A stretch of DNA of 64,000 nt, taken from NCBI RefSeq assembly GCF_000184705.1, contig NC_014831.1:2356001-2420000 (forward strand), in the 5' to 3' direction. Made by a program: the position numbers and the translations under genes. Positions 28,980-37,911 of this stretch are shown here, one piece after another; positions within the stretch are counted from its first letter, which is position 1; each line of letters starts with the position of its first letter. This DNA comes from Thermaerobacter marianensis DSM 12885 (lineage in GTDB: Bacteria; Bacillota; Sulfobacillia; Thermaerobacterales; Thermaerobacteraceae). The notes below the pieces were generated by a model, which saw only the letters and a list, made by a program, of their open reading frames with translations, was not told the DNA's origin and ran no database searches.

Positions 28980-30596
28980 ATGGCCGTGCGAGCGCAGATC
29001 GCCGTCGTGGCCATCCTCCTCATGCTGCTCGCGACCGCCAGCGGCTGCAGCGCGGTGGCAGAGTGGGCCGGGCTCGTCCACGGACCCGCCTCCGGCCGCG
29101 ACAGCCGGCCACCGGCCGGTTCCTCCCCACCTGGGGACCCGCAGGCCGGTCCCCGGGACGCGGATGCGGGTTCCCGCACCCCCGCCGCCGGTGCACAAGC
29201 GGGTGGTGGAACCGGCGGGCCCCCTGCGAGCGCGGCGGCCGCGCCACCGCTGCAGCGCGCGACCCTGCTGAGCGTGGGCGACGTACTGCTGCACGACACC
29301 CTGCTCGCCGCCGGTCGTGATCCCGCCTCCGGCGACTACGACTTTCGGCCCGCCTTCGCCCACGTGCGGGACGCGATCCGGGCCGCCGACCTGGCCGTCG
29401 CCAACCTGGAGGAACCGGTCGCCGGAGCGGACCTCGGCTACAGCGGCTACCCCCGGTTCAATGCGCCTGACGCCTTGCTGGCGGCCCTGCGGGACGCGGG
29501 CTTCGACGTGCTGACCAACGCCAACAACCACAGCGGTGCCAAGGGCGTGACCCGGACCTACGCCGCCCTCGACCGGTTCGGCTTCGTCCACACGGGCACG
29601 GCGCGCTCGGCCGCGGAGCGGGACCGGGTGGCCATGGCCGACGTGCGCGGCATCCGCATCGCCTTCCTCGCCTACACCTACGGCACCAATGGCATCCCCT
29701 TGCCCGAGCCGTACATGGTCAACCTGATCGACGGGCGGCGCATCGCCGCCGACATCGCCCGCGCCCGGGCGGCCGGGGCGGACCTGGTGTCGGTGTCCTT
29801 GCACTTCGGCAACGAGTACGAGCCGGTGCCGAGCCCGGCGCAGGAGCGGCTGGTCGACGCCGTGCTCGCCGCCGGCGCCGACATCGTGCTCGGCCACCAC
29901 CCCCACGTCTTGCAGCGGGCGGAGCTGCGCCCGGCTACCGGCACCGGCGACCCAGGCGGGCGGGGGAACGGCGAGGCGGGTCAGGCCGGAGGAACCGGCG
30001 AGCAGGCGGCACCGCGATCGGCGGCCACGGCGCCTGACGCGCCCCAGGGGCAGCCCGCCGGCGGCGGGGCCGGGGAGGCGTGTGGCCCGCCGGCCCCGAA
30101 AGGCCGTGGCGGCGCGGGGGCCACAGCCCAGGGCACCGGGACCATCGCCAGTGGGCCGGGGGCCGCCGGGAGCGGATCCCACGCCTCCGCGGGCGGCACG
30201 GGCGTCGAGCCGCCGGCCCCCGCCGCCGCCGGTGACCGGCCCTGCCTGTACAAGGCCGTGCTCTTCTCCCAGGGCAACTTCCTGGCCGGCCAGGTCGGTG
30301 AGGATCGCATGACCTCGGCCCTGTTCTGGCTCGACGTCGCGCGCGATCCCGCCACCGGCCGGGCGGGCGTCACCGGCATCCGCTACCTGCCCCTCTACAT
30401 CCACAAGGGGCGGGTGGGCGACCGCGGGGTATGGCGACCCGTGCCCGCCCGGGAGGCCGCGCTGGACCCCGCGCGGTACGACGTACCCTCGGCCGACGTC
30501 CCCTTGCTCCAGCGGGCCTTTCATCGCGCGGTCCAGCGCCTGGAGGCACCGGGCGTGCGCCGGGTCGACCTGGACGACGTGGCCCGGCGGCCGTGA
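28980..30596 (+). CDS. CapA family metallophosphatase-like lipoprotein
   Basis: 538 residues. A lipoprotein signal (MAVRAQIAVVAILLMLLATA then SGC) leads to the CapA/PGA_cap fold: SVGDVLLHDTLL, VANLEEPVAG, TNANNHSGAKG, SLHFGNEYEPVPSPAQ, VLGHHPHVLQ and FSQGNFLAGQ. Relatives take part in poly-gamma-glutamate anchoring or other cell-envelope work. ATG 28980 after GGGAG gives a clean signal peptide; GTG 28806 is an alternative. A Gly/Ala/Pro-rich insert of about 95 residues (near 320-415) splits the domain between HHPHVLQ and FSQGN. Confidence 0.85.
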   Translation: MAVRAQIAVVAILLMLLATASGCSAVAEWAGLVHGPASGRDSRPPAGSSPPGDPQAGPRDADAGSRTPAAGAQAGGGTGGPPASAAAAPPLQRATLLSVGDVLLHDTLLAAGRDPASGDYDFRPAFAHVRDAIRAADLAVANLEEPVAGADLGYSGYPRFNAPDALLAALRDAGFDVLTNANNHSGAKGVTRTYAALDRFGFVHTGTARSAAERDRVAMADVRGIRIAFLAYTYGTNGIPLPEPYMVNLIDGRRIAADIARARAAGADLVSVSLHFGNEYEPVPSPAQERLVDAVLAAGADIVLGHHPHVLQRAELRPATGTGDPGGRGNGEAGQAGGTGEQAAPRSAATAPDAPQGQPAGGGAGEACGPPAPKGRGGAGATAQGTGTIASGPGAAGSGSHASAGGTGVEPPAPAAAGDRPCLYKAVLFSQGNFLAGQVGEDRMTSALFWLDVARDPATGRAGVTGIRYLPLYIHKGRVGDRGVWRPVPAREAALDPARYDVPSADVPLLQRAFHRAVQRLEAPGVRRVDLDDVARRP

Positions 30597-30694
30597 GCGC
30601 CCGGGGGGCGGTCGCGCGCGACCGCCGCACGGGCCCCGCCAGGTGGGCCGGGGGGCGGCCCGGCAAGCACTCGCTGCGGGAGGGACCTGCGAAC

Positions 30695-31086
30695 ATGAAG
30701 GTCCAGGGATTCAGCCACGTCACGATCAACGTGAGCGATCTCCGGCGGGCCCTCGACTTTTATACGTGGGCATCCTGCAGATGAACCTGATCCACCGCGG
30801 GCGCCGCGACGCCTACCTGGAGTGGGGCAGTGCATGGGTCTGCTTGCAGGAGCGGCCGGCCCGGCGCCCGGAGCATCCCACGCCGGGCGTCGATCACGTG
30901 GCCTTCTTCATCGGCCCGGACGACCTGGAACCAGCCGTGGAGCGCTTGCGGTCCTGCGGCGTCACCATCGCTCGCGGCCTGATGCAGCGTGGCACGGGCT
31001 GGTCGGTCTACTTCCTCGACCCCGACGGCACCCAGCTGGAGCTGCACACGTCCACCCTGCACGAGCGCATGCAGGTCTGGCGCTGA
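30695..31086 (+). pseudogene. FosX/FosB-like glyoxalase-superfamily gene, frameshifted
   Basis: Frame one starts at ATG 30695 with MKVQGFSHVTINVSDL and reads to FYT, then stops at 30782. The second frame continues LLYVGILQMNLIHRGRRDAY to VYFLDPDGTQLELHTSTLHERM. Joined, they give a complete 130-residue Fos-like protein with the three metal ligands (His in SHVTIN, His in VDHVAFF, Glu in LELHT) and the family ending HTsTLxeRm. The break is explained by a duplicated TA at 30761-30764 (TTTTATAC for TTTTAC), which restores FYVGIL. Fosfomycin-modifying activity is only suggested by similarity. A sequencing error is possible. Confidence 0.75.
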
Positions 31087-31260
31087 GGAGACGCCCACGG
31101 CGGGCGCCGGCCCACACCCCGGCCTGTGGCCGCGCCTGGGGCCGGGCCGCCTCCGGCCCGAACGCCCTCCCCGCCCCTGCAGGTCGTCCGCAGCGAACCC
31201 TTTTAGCCTGCTCCGGGGTCCTCTGCCACCAGCACGAATTCGAGCCGCGCGGCGCCCCCG

Positions 31261-32454
31261 TCAACGGCTAGCGGACCGCACGAACTCCCCACCGTCCTTA
31301 AAGCCGTGGGAGGTCACCACCAGCACCACCCGGTCGCCGGCGCGCAGCCAGCCCTCGTCCTGCAGGCGCAGGGCCGCGGCCAGGACGGTGGCCGACGAGC
31401 ACTCGGCGTAGACGCCGGCTCGCGCCAGCTGCTGCCGGGCCTCGGCGGCCTCGCCTTCGGTCACGGGCACCGCGCGGCCGCGGGAGTCCTGCACGGCCCG
31501 GACTGCCTGGTACGTCACCGTGCTGCCGCCGATGGAGATCAGCCGCGTCCGGCCCGGGAAATGGTCGCGGTAATCGGCCCCGGCCAGGACCCGTGCCAGG
31601 CGGGGGAAAGGTTCGGCGGCCACCAGGCGCGGCAGCTCGGGCAGCCAGCCAGCTTCCCGCGCTTCCTGGAAGCCTCTCCACAGACCCCACAGAAGGTCGC
31701 CGCGGGAGCAGGGCGCGACGACCACCGTGGGCGGTTCGTCCCCGGCGGTCGCCTGGACGATCTCATGGGCGACGGTCTTGTAGCCGTCCACACCGAAGGG
31801 ATTACTGCCCACCGGCGGCACGATGAAGTTGGTGGCCGGATAGCAGGCGCCCTCCTCCACCCGCCGGGCCACGTAGCGCCAGCGGTCGAAGGGATCGGTG
31901 AAGGTGACCACCCGCGCCCCGACCTGGTCCAGGGCGTCCCGCCAGCTCGCGGACATCGTGGGGGTGGTGGCGATCTCGCACTCCAGACCGGCGGCCGCCG
32001 CGTACAGCGCCAGGGAAACGCCCTGGTTGCCGCTGGAGGCCGCGATCACCGCGGGGTAGCCCAGCTCCAGCGCCCGCGCCACCACCAGCGGGCTCAGCCG
32101 GTCCTTGTGGCTGCCGGTGGGGTTTTGCCCCTCGTTCTTGACCCAGAGCCTGGCGACTCCCAGCGCCGCGGCCAGACGCGGCAGGTCCACCAGCGGCGTG
32201 CCGCCCTCCCCCAGGGACGGGTACGCCAGGTACGGCAGGCGTTCACCGTACCGCGCCATTCCCCGGGCGCCCGGGCGGGGCTGCCACGGGCCGCCGTCGT
32301 AACGGACGACGAGGCTGGCGGGATACCCTTCGGCCCGGCAGCGGGGGCACCCCGTCAGGGGTTCGGGGCCGTCCAGGCCGTAGGCCGTCCCGCAACGCAG
32401 GCACGCCAGCCCAGCCAGGGCAGGGTTGCGCTGTATGGGTATGCCCGGTTGCAT
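31261..32454 (-). CDS. thrC: Threonine synthase (PLP-dependent)
   Basis: 397 residues. An N-terminal zinc-ribbon-like CLRC...CPRC precedes the fold-type II PLP domain: NEGQNPTGSHKDRL (PLP lysine), AASSGNQGVSLALYAA, and a Gly-rich phosphate site near ISIGGSTVTYQ. It converts O-phosphohomoserine to threonine; some relatives in this group act on other substrates, so the symbol is probable rather than certain. ATG 32454 follows AGAGGTGA. It lies 109 nt downstream of the sugar ABC ATPase, same strand, and may be cotranscribed. Confidence 0.8.
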   Translation of the reverse strand: MQPGIPIQRNPALAGLACLRCGTAYGLDGPEPLTGCPRCRAEGYPASLVVRYDGGPWQPRPGARGMARYGERLPYLAYPSLGEGGTPLVDLPRLAAALGVARLWVKNEGQNPTGSHKDRLSPLVVARALELGYPAVIAASSGNQGVSLALYAAAAGLECEIATTPTMSASWRDALDQVGARVVTFTDPFDRWRYVARRVEEGACYPATNFIVPPVGSNPFGVDGYKTVAHEIVQATAGDEPPTVVVAPCSRGDLLWGLWRGFQEAREAGWLPELPRLVAAEPFPRLARVLAGADYRDHFPGRTRLISIGGSTVTYQAVRAVQDSRGRAVPVTEGEAAEARQQLARAGVYAECSSATVLAAALRLQDEGWLRAGDRVVLVVTSHGFKDGGEFVRSASR

Positions 32455-32562
32455 CCCATCACCTCTTCCGGGGCGCCGGAGGCGCCCCTCGGCTCGTTCA
32501 ATGGGTCACCCGGGGTAGGCGCCTCCCGCCACCGCCCCGGCCGCCCGCGGCCGGCGGCGAGC

Positions 32563-33804
32563 TCAACCGGCCGTCCCCGCGCTCTCCTCGGCCGGTTCCT
32601 CCACCGCGGCGTCCCCGCGGCCCGCGGCGGTAGCCACCGGCCGCCGCGCCGCCGCGCCGGGCAGGGCCAGGCGGCTGCCGTCCGACACCCGGAACAGGTG
32701 CAGGCGCGACACCGGCAGCCTGACGCCCACCGCCTCTCCCTCGACCACGGCGGCGTCGGCCGGCACCAGCGCCTGCAGGCGCAAGCCGTCGCCGGCCCCC
32801 GCAGCCGGACCCTGGCCCGGAACCGCGCCCTGGTCCGGTGCCGCCGGCGCCACCGCCGGGGCGCCCGCGCCCCGGCCGGCCTCCACGGTCACCAGCTTCT
32901 CGTGGCCGAGGAGCTCGACCATCGTCACCACGCCGTCGAGGTGCCCCTTGCCCGGCGCCACCAGCTGCACGTGGTGCGGCCGGATGCCGATCTCCACCTC
33001 GCCGTCCCGCGCCGCCGCCGGCAGCGGCAGGTACACGGGGAGGCCGTCCACCTGCAGGCGCGTGCCGCTCACCCGCCCCTGGAGCCAGTTCATGGGCGGG
33101 TGGCCGATGAAGGAAGCGGTGAAGCGGTTGGGCGGCGTCTGGTAGAGCTCGTACGGCGTGCCCTGGGCGACGCAGCGGCCGGCGTTCATCAGCACCACCC
33201 AGTCGGCGATGGTCATCGCCTCGGTCTGGTCGTGGGTGACCAGCACCGCCGTCACGCCCAGCTCCCGCTGGATGCGCCGGATCTCGGCCCGCATGGCCTG
33301 CCGCAGCTGGGCGTCCAGGTTCGAGAGGGGTTCGTCCAGGAGGAGCAGGGCTGGCCGCTTGACCAGCGCCCGGGCCAGGGCCACCCGCTGCTGCTGGCCG
33401 CCCGAGAGCTGCTCAGGCCGCCGGTCCAGCAGGGCGTCGACCTGCACGAGCTCCGCCATCTCGCGGACGCGGCGCCGGATCTCCCCCTCCGGGAGCTTCT
33501 GCATCCGCAGGGGGAAGGCGATGTTCTCGAACACCGTCATGTGCGGGTAGAGGGCGTAGCTCTGGAAGACCATGCCCACGTTGCGCCGCTGGGGCGGCAC
33601 GTCGTTGACCCGCACGTCGTCGAAGTAGATGTCGCCCGCCGTCGGCCGCAGCACGCCGGCCAGCATGTAGAGGGTGGTGGACTTCCCGCAGCCGGACGGC
33701 CCCAGCAGCGCCACCAGCCGACCGGGCTCCAGGTCCAGGGTCAGGCCGTCGACCGCCGTCACCGCACCGAAGCGCTTGGTCACGCCGTCCAGCCGGATCC
33801 TCAC
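32563..33804 (-). CDS. Carbohydrate ABC transporter ATPase (MalK/UgpC type)
   Basis: 413 residues. Walker A GPSGCGKSTTLYML, Q-loop MVFQSYALYPHMTV, signature LSGGQQQR, Walker B LLLLDEPLSNLD and switch His VLVTHDQTEAM. The C-terminal TOBE-like region (EIGIRPHHVQL, KLVTVEAG) is that of sugar importers. A Pro/Ala/Gly-rich insert (about 300-330) lengthens it. GTG 33804 overlaps the permease stop (GTGA). Having its own ATPase next to the permeases is less common than a shared MsmX-type ATPase. Confidence 0.88.
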   Translation of the reverse strand: MRIRLDGVTKRFGAVTAVDGLTLDLEPGRLVALLGPSGCGKSTTLYMLAGVLRPTAGDIYFDDVRVNDVPPQRRNVGMVFQSYALYPHMTVFENIAFPLRMQKLPEGEIRRRVREMAELVQVDALLDRRPEQLSGGQQQRVALARALVKRPALLLLDEPLSNLDAQLRQAMRAEIRRIQRELGVTAVLVTHDQTEAMTIADWVVLMNAGRCVAQGTPYELYQTPPNRFTASFIGHPPMNWLQGRVSGTRLQVDGLPVYLPLPAAARDGEVEIGIRPHHVQLVAPGKGHLDGVVTMVELLGHEKLVTVEAGRGAGAPAVAPAAPDQGAVPGQGPAAGAGDGLRLQALVPADAAVVEGEAVGVRLPVSRLHLFRVSDGSRLALPGAAARRPVATAAGRGDAAVEEPAEESAGTAG

Positions 33805-34637
33805 CGCTTCACACCCCCCGTGTACAACACCATCAGGTACCGCTGCAGGAACAGGTAGACCAGCATCACCGGGATCATGTAGAACACGGCCACCGCGGTC
33901 ACGGTGCCGTACCGGGCCACGTCGGCCTGGGAGAGCAGGGAGCCCAGGTACACCGGCAGCGTCTGGACGCCGGCGCCGGGCGCCAGGACGTACGGAAGCA
34001 GGAACTCGCTCCACCCCGAGAGGAAGGCGAAGACCGCCGACGCCATGAGCCCCGGCCGGATGATGGGCAGCACCATCCGCCACCAGGCCACCAGCCGGCT
34101 GGCGCCATCCAGCAGCGCCGCCATCTCGTGATCCCAGGACACCTGGTCGTAGAAGCCCTTGAGCACCCAGACGTGGAAGGGCAGCTCCAGGGCGATCTTG
34201 GCCAGCACCACGCCCGCCAGGGTGTCGTACAGGCCCAGCTGCCGCAGGAGCAGGAACAGCGCGACCAGCAGCGTGATCCCCGGGAAGGCGTGGAGCACGA
34301 TGAGCATCGCCAGCCAGAGCCGCCGCCCCGGCACGGGCAGGCGCGAGAGGGCGTAGGCGGCCGTGCTGGCCAGCAGCACCTCACCCAGGGCCACCAGGAC
34401 GGCAAAGAGGAAGGTGTTCAGCGTCAGCTGCCCGATGCCGGGCCCGAAGGGATCGGGCTGCCACAGGAACGACCAGTTCTCCAGCGTCCAGCCCAGGGGC
34501 CGGAAACCCTCCATGCCGTCGCTCCACGAAGCCAGAAGAAGCCACGCGTACAGCAGCAGCACGGGAAGCGTGACCGGTACCAGGAGCAGCCACGCCCACC
34601 GCGCCGGCCGCTGGGTCTCGCTCAGGCTGCCGAGCAC
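33801..34637 (-). CDS. Carbohydrate ABC transporter permease (MalG type)
   Basis: 278 residues, six hydrophobic segments, with the EAA loop seen as ELPFHVWVLKGFYDQV and then AALLDGASRLVAWWRMVLP (family G-x3-P at IRPGL). GTG 34637 has GAGGAGGTGA 4 nt upstream. It couples by GTGA to the ATPase downstream. The gap of 317 nt to the upstream permease is unusually large for such an operon. Confidence 0.87.
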   Translation of the reverse strand: MLGSLSETQRPARWAWLLLVPVTLPVLLLYAWLLLASWSDGMEGFRPLGWTLENWSFLWQPDPFGPGIGQLTLNTFLFAVLVALGEVLLASTAAYALSRLPVPGRRLWLAMLIVLHAFPGITLLVALFLLLRQLGLYDTLAGVVLAKIALELPFHVWVLKGFYDQVSWDHEMAALLDGASRLVAWWRMVLPIIRPGLMASAVFAFLSGWSEFLLPYVLAPGAGVQTLPVYLGSLLSQADVARYGTVTAVAVFYMIPVMLVYLFLQRYLMVLYTGGVKR

Positions 34638-34954
34638 GCCCTCACCTCCTCTCCGATCCCCACCGCAGCCAGCCCGTGGCGTCCCACCGCCAGCCCGTCG
34701 TCGTTGTCCAACCCTGGGACCGTGCCGTCTTCGTGGTACCGGGCGGCGGCGTCGCTCGGCGTCTCGCCGCCACCGGTGCCGCGCGGCGGGCGCCGCACGG
34801 TGGGGGACCCGCGGCGTTCGGCGCGCCCTGGCCCCCTCGCCGCCCGGCCGCGCGGGCCGGCCGGCGCGGCCGGGCCAGGGCCGGCCCGGCCGCGCCGGTT
34901 CGTCCCGAACGGTGAAGCGGCGGGCGGCTCCCGCGCCGGGCGCTCCGCCGTCCG
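34638..34954 (-). other. Intergenic gap inside the sugar ABC operon, 317 bp
   Basis: Very GC-rich, no convincing frame. It carries one copy of the dispersed motif (34895-34905) with adjoining bases forming a near-palindrome CCGGTTCGTCCCGAACGG. Nothing else recognised. Confidence 0.35.
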
Positions 34955-35944
34955 TCAGCTGACCTCGATCCGGGGCTGCTGCGTCAACTGCCGGAAGTTG
35001 AAGAAGCGCAGGTAGAGCACCGACGCCACGAGGCCGATGAGCACCAGCACCGTGGCCAAGGCGGCACCGAGGCCGTACTGGGCGTTGCCGAAGTAGTTCG
35101 AAAGGGCCGTGTGGAAGGCGTACAGCGCCCAGACCTCGGTGGTGTAGAAGCCCGGACCGCCGTCGGTGGCCAGCAGGATGTACTCGTACGACGCCAGCAG
35201 CGACAGCGTCTGGTAGGCGGCCACGAACAGCGCCGGCCAGCGCAGCTGGGGCAGCACCACCCGCCGCACCAGCGCCCAGCTCCCCGCACCGTCCACCTGG
35301 GCGGCGATGAGCTGTTCCCGCGGGATGGCCTGGATGGCGGCGCTGAAGATGATCATCCCCATGGACGCGCCGACGAAGCCGTTGATGGCGACGACCATCG
35401 GCCACGGGTGCTCGTAGAGCCAGTTGCCGGCCGCCGGCAGCCCCAGGGCGGCCAGCACCTGGTTGATCACCCCGTAGGGCCGCTCGGCGGCGAAGTACTT
35501 CCACATCAGCACGTAGACCACCGACGGGGTGATGCGCGGAAGCAGCCACACCGCGCGGAAGAACCCGCCCCACCGCCCAGGCAGGAAGGCCGTGGCCAGC
35601 GCCAGCACCAGCGCCAGCCCGACGTTGAACAGCGTCAGGGTGGCGCCCACGTAAAGCAGGGTGTTGCGGAGCACGAGCCCCGCCACCGGGTCGGTGGCGA
35701 CGCGCTGATAGTTCTCCAGCCCCACCCAGCGGAACCCGCGCAGCCCCGTGGCCACGCTGACGTCGGTGAGGCTGAGAAGCACCGTCACCACCGCGGGGAT
35801 CACGAAGAACACGGCCACCACCAGCGCGAAGGGCAGGAGGAACCCCAGCCCCAGGCGCCAGGGGGCCGCGGGGCGGCCGGCCGCCAGGGCCGCGGCCGGC
35901 CCGCCCGCAGGCAGGCCGGTGGCCGGGCGCACCGCCCGGCTCAC
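34955..35944 (-). CDS. Carbohydrate ABC transporter permease (MalF type)
   Basis: 329 residues. Six membrane segments after a Gly/Ala-rich N-terminus; ENYQRVATDP, RNTLLYVGATL and the EAA loop (REQLIAAQVDGAGSWALVR then VLPQL) identify a MalF-like permease. GTG 35944 overlaps the binding-protein stop (GTGA), so the first two cistrons are coupled. Confidence 0.87.
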   Translation of the reverse strand: MSRAVRPATGLPAGGPAAALAAGRPAAPWRLGLGFLLPFALVVAVFFVIPAVVTVLLSLTDVSVATGLRGFRWVGLENYQRVATDPVAGLVLRNTLLYVGATLTLFNVGLALVLALATAFLPGRWGGFFRAVWLLPRITPSVVYVLMWKYFAAERPYGVINQVLAALGLPAAGNWLYEHPWPMVVAINGFVGASMGMIIFSAAIQAIPREQLIAAQVDGAGSWALVRRVVLPQLRWPALFVAAYQTLSLLASYEYILLATDGGPGFYTTEVWALYAFHTALSNYFGNAQYGLGAALATVLVLIGLVASVLYLRFFNFRQLTQQPRIEVS

Positions 35945-37407
35945 CGGATGATCACCTCGTCCCGCAGCTGCGCCTGCAGCTGCTTGACCACCGTGTCGAC
36001 GGCCTGCTCCGGCGTCATCTGCCCGGCCACCACCGCCGACAGCCCGCGGTAGATGGCCTGGTCGTAGTTGCCGAACTGCGCGTGCAGCGGGACGAACCCG
36101 GCGTATTCGACCATGTAGGCGAGGTCGCCCAGCAGCCGGTTCTCCTTGTACTCAGGCTGCTCGAGCTGGGACTTCAGGATCGCCAGGTGGTTGCTCTCCA
36201 CCGCATGGCGCGTGTTGAACTCGGGGTTCGTCGCCTCCAGGATCAGCCGCGCCGCCAGGTCGGGGTGCTGGGAGTACTTCGTCACCATGTAGACCAGCGG
36301 GTGGGAGAGGGTGACCCCCGGCTTGCCCTTCTCGCCCGCCGGCAGCAGTGCGTAGCCCAGATCCTGGACATCGGCGTCCGTCAGGCCGTACTGGTCCTGC
36401 CACTCGGCCACCTGCCACGAGCCGCCGACGAACAGGCCCACCTGCTTGCCCGTCACCGTGCGGTGCCAGATGGACCAGTCGGTGCCGAGCAGCGACGGCT
36501 TCAGCACGCCCAGCTCCCGCGCCCGGGCGAAGAACTGGTACTCCTTCAGCAGCGCCTCCTTGTCAAGCACCAGCTTCCCCGTCGCCGGGTCCTGCATCTG
36601 GCCGCCGTAGGCCAGGTAGAACATGTAGAAGTCCACGCCCGGCTGCGGCCGCGTCCAGAAGCCCTGGCCGGCCGGCACGATGCCGCGGTCCTGGAGCTGC
36701 TTGGCAAGATCCAGCAGGTCGTCCAGGGTGAAGTCGCCGGTCCTGATGCGCTCGGGCAGCTGGGCGATCTGCTGGTCGGTCCAGCCCAGCTGCTTCAGGT
36801 GCGACTTCCAGAAGTAAAGGGGCCGCGCCTCGGTATCCTGCGGGATACCCCAGATCTTGCCGTCCAGGGTCACGGACTCCCACAGGGTCGGGAACACGTC
36901 CTGGTAGACCGGGCTGTCCTTGACGTACTCGTCCAGGGGAACGATGTGCCCGGCCGCCGCCCACGGCGCCACGTCCTCGTGGCCGCTGAGGATGATGTCC
37001 GGCGCCTTGCCCGCCTCGGCCGCCAGGATGAACCGCTGCTTGTACTCGTCCCACGGCCGGTCCTCGTGGGTACCTTCCAGCTGGACGCGGACATTCGCCC
37101 CCTCCTGCTCGAGCTTCTGGTTGAGGCGCTCCACCGCGTCCTTCAGGTTGTCGAACCGGTAGCGCTCCGTGGGCTTGCCGATGGTCATGGCCCGCAGGGT
37201 CACGGTCTGGACGCCCTGCTCCCCGCCGGACGAACCGGCCCCGCCCGCAGCCTGATCGCCGGCGGCGGGCTGGCCGCCCGAACCGCCGCACCCGGCCAGC
37301 ACCAGCAGGCCCGCCACCAGGGCCGCCGCCAGCGCCCGCCGCAGGGCGCGGCCGCGGGCGCGCCGGCCCATGCACCCGTTGACGCCATTCGTCCACCGAT
37401 CCAGCAC
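35941..37407 (-). CDS. Extracellular solute-binding lipoprotein of a sugar ABC transporter
   Basis: 488 residues. Signal with lipobox LLVLAGC (Cys near 40), then a Gly/Ser-rich linker and a family 1 solute-binding fold: KAPDIILSGHEDVAPWAAAGHIVPLDEY, SVTLDGKIWGIPQDTE, VGLFVGGSWQVAEWQ and GVTLSHPLVYMVTKYSQH. Substrate is likely an oligosaccharide or polyol; no nearby glycosidase narrows it. GTG 37407 follows GGGAGGTGA at 6 nt. It is the first gene of the operon, about 450 nt downstream of a sigma-A-like promoter with a CIRCE-like element. Confidence 0.87.
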   Translation of the reverse strand: MLDRWTNGVNGCMGRRARGRALRRALAAALVAGLLVLAGCGGSGGQPAAGDQAAGGAGSSGGEQGVQTVTLRAMTIGKPTERYRFDNLKDAVERLNQKLEQEGANVRVQLEGTHEDRPWDEYKQRFILAAEAGKAPDIILSGHEDVAPWAAAGHIVPLDEYVKDSPVYQDVFPTLWESVTLDGKIWGIPQDTEARPLYFWKSHLKQLGWTDQQIAQLPERIRTGDFTLDDLLDLAKQLQDRGIVPAGQGFWTRPQPGVDFYMFYLAYGGQMQDPATGKLVLDKEALLKEYQFFARARELGVLKPSLLGTDWSIWHRTVTGKQVGLFVGGSWQVAEWQDQYGLTDADVQDLGYALLPAGEKGKPGVTLSHPLVYMVTKYSQHPDLAARLILEATNPEFNTRHAVESNHLAILKSQLEQPEYKENRLLGDLAYMVEYAGFVPLHAQFGNYDQAIYRGLSAVVAGQMTPEQAVDTVVKQLQAQLRDEVIIR

Positions 37408-37830
37408 GAACGGTCACCTCCCGTTCCCGTGGACCCGTGGCGCGGCGGGCGGATCCGATCCCGTGGCCTGCAGGCGGCCGTACCTGACCACGGCCGGTGG
37501 AGCGGTGCCGGCGACGGACCGGCAGGTGTGCGCGGCTCCCGCCCGCGGCACGCCCGGGTCTGGCCTTGACCGGTCCCGATCCCCGAACCCGGCCGGCACC
37601 GTCCGGCAGGCACCTCCCGCGGACCGGCACGAACATGCCCGAGGTGCCACCGCTGCCGGCACGGCACGGCCCGCGCGAACCCACCGCTCGCCGGGCCCGC
37701 CGGGGGGTTCGGGTTCCCATGCTGGCAAGCGGGTTCGTCCGTAAAACCCGTGGATGCGACCTCGGTTGTTGCCGCTTCGAGCCTCGTTGGAAGGGGCTTT
37801 GAAGGTGACCGGCCCGTCGGGGCCGGTCTG
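37408..37830 (-). other. Long untranslated leader of the sugar ABC operon
   Basis: About 420 nt between the CIRCE-like site and the binding-protein start. Near its 5' end GACCGGCCC (37807-37815) pairs with GGGCCGGTC (37820-37828) around a 4-nt loop. Frames here have no recognisable protein. Holds one dispersed motif copy at 37730-37740. Confidence 0.4.
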
Positions 37831-37857
37831 TTAGCAGATGAGAACGACGAGTGCTAA
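37831..37857 (-). promoter_or_regulatory. CIRCE-like element (HrcA operator)
   Basis: On the plus strand TTAGCAGAT-N9-GAGTGCTAA, compared with the CIRCE consensus TTAGCACTC-N9-GAGTGCTAA: one half is perfect, the other matches 6 of 9, and the 9-nt spacer is exact. It begins about 12 bp downstream of the -10 box at 37869-37874, the usual CIRCE position at the start of a transcript. The downstream genes are a sugar transporter, not chaperones. Confidence 0.7.
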
Positions 37858-37868
37858 CAAGCAATTGG

Positions 37869-37898
37869 AATATATCCTCAGACTTAGCGGGATGTCAA
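37869..37898 (-). promoter_or_regulatory. Sigma-A-type promoter of the sugar ABC operon
   Basis: On the minus strand TTGACA (37898-37893), an 18-bp spacer, and TATATT (37874-37869). This is the best -35/-10 pair in the window. It starts 14 nt after the ribH stop, reading toward the binding-protein gene. Confidence 0.75.
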
Positions 37899-37911
37899 GT
37901 TAAGGTACCAC

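Noticed and set aside
26328-30524. A 1398-codon open frame on the minus strand opposite thiE, the MFS and CapA-like genes
   Set aside because: It is antisense to well-identified proteins, very rich in Gly/Arg/Gln/His, and has no recognisable motif. At this GC level stop codons are rare in the antisense frame.
37830-37858. LacI-type operator GTTAGCA-N15-TGCTAAC
   Set aside because: The same bases fit CIRCE better: exact N9 spacer and a complete GAGTGCTAA half. A LacI-type site remains the fallback if HrcA is absent.
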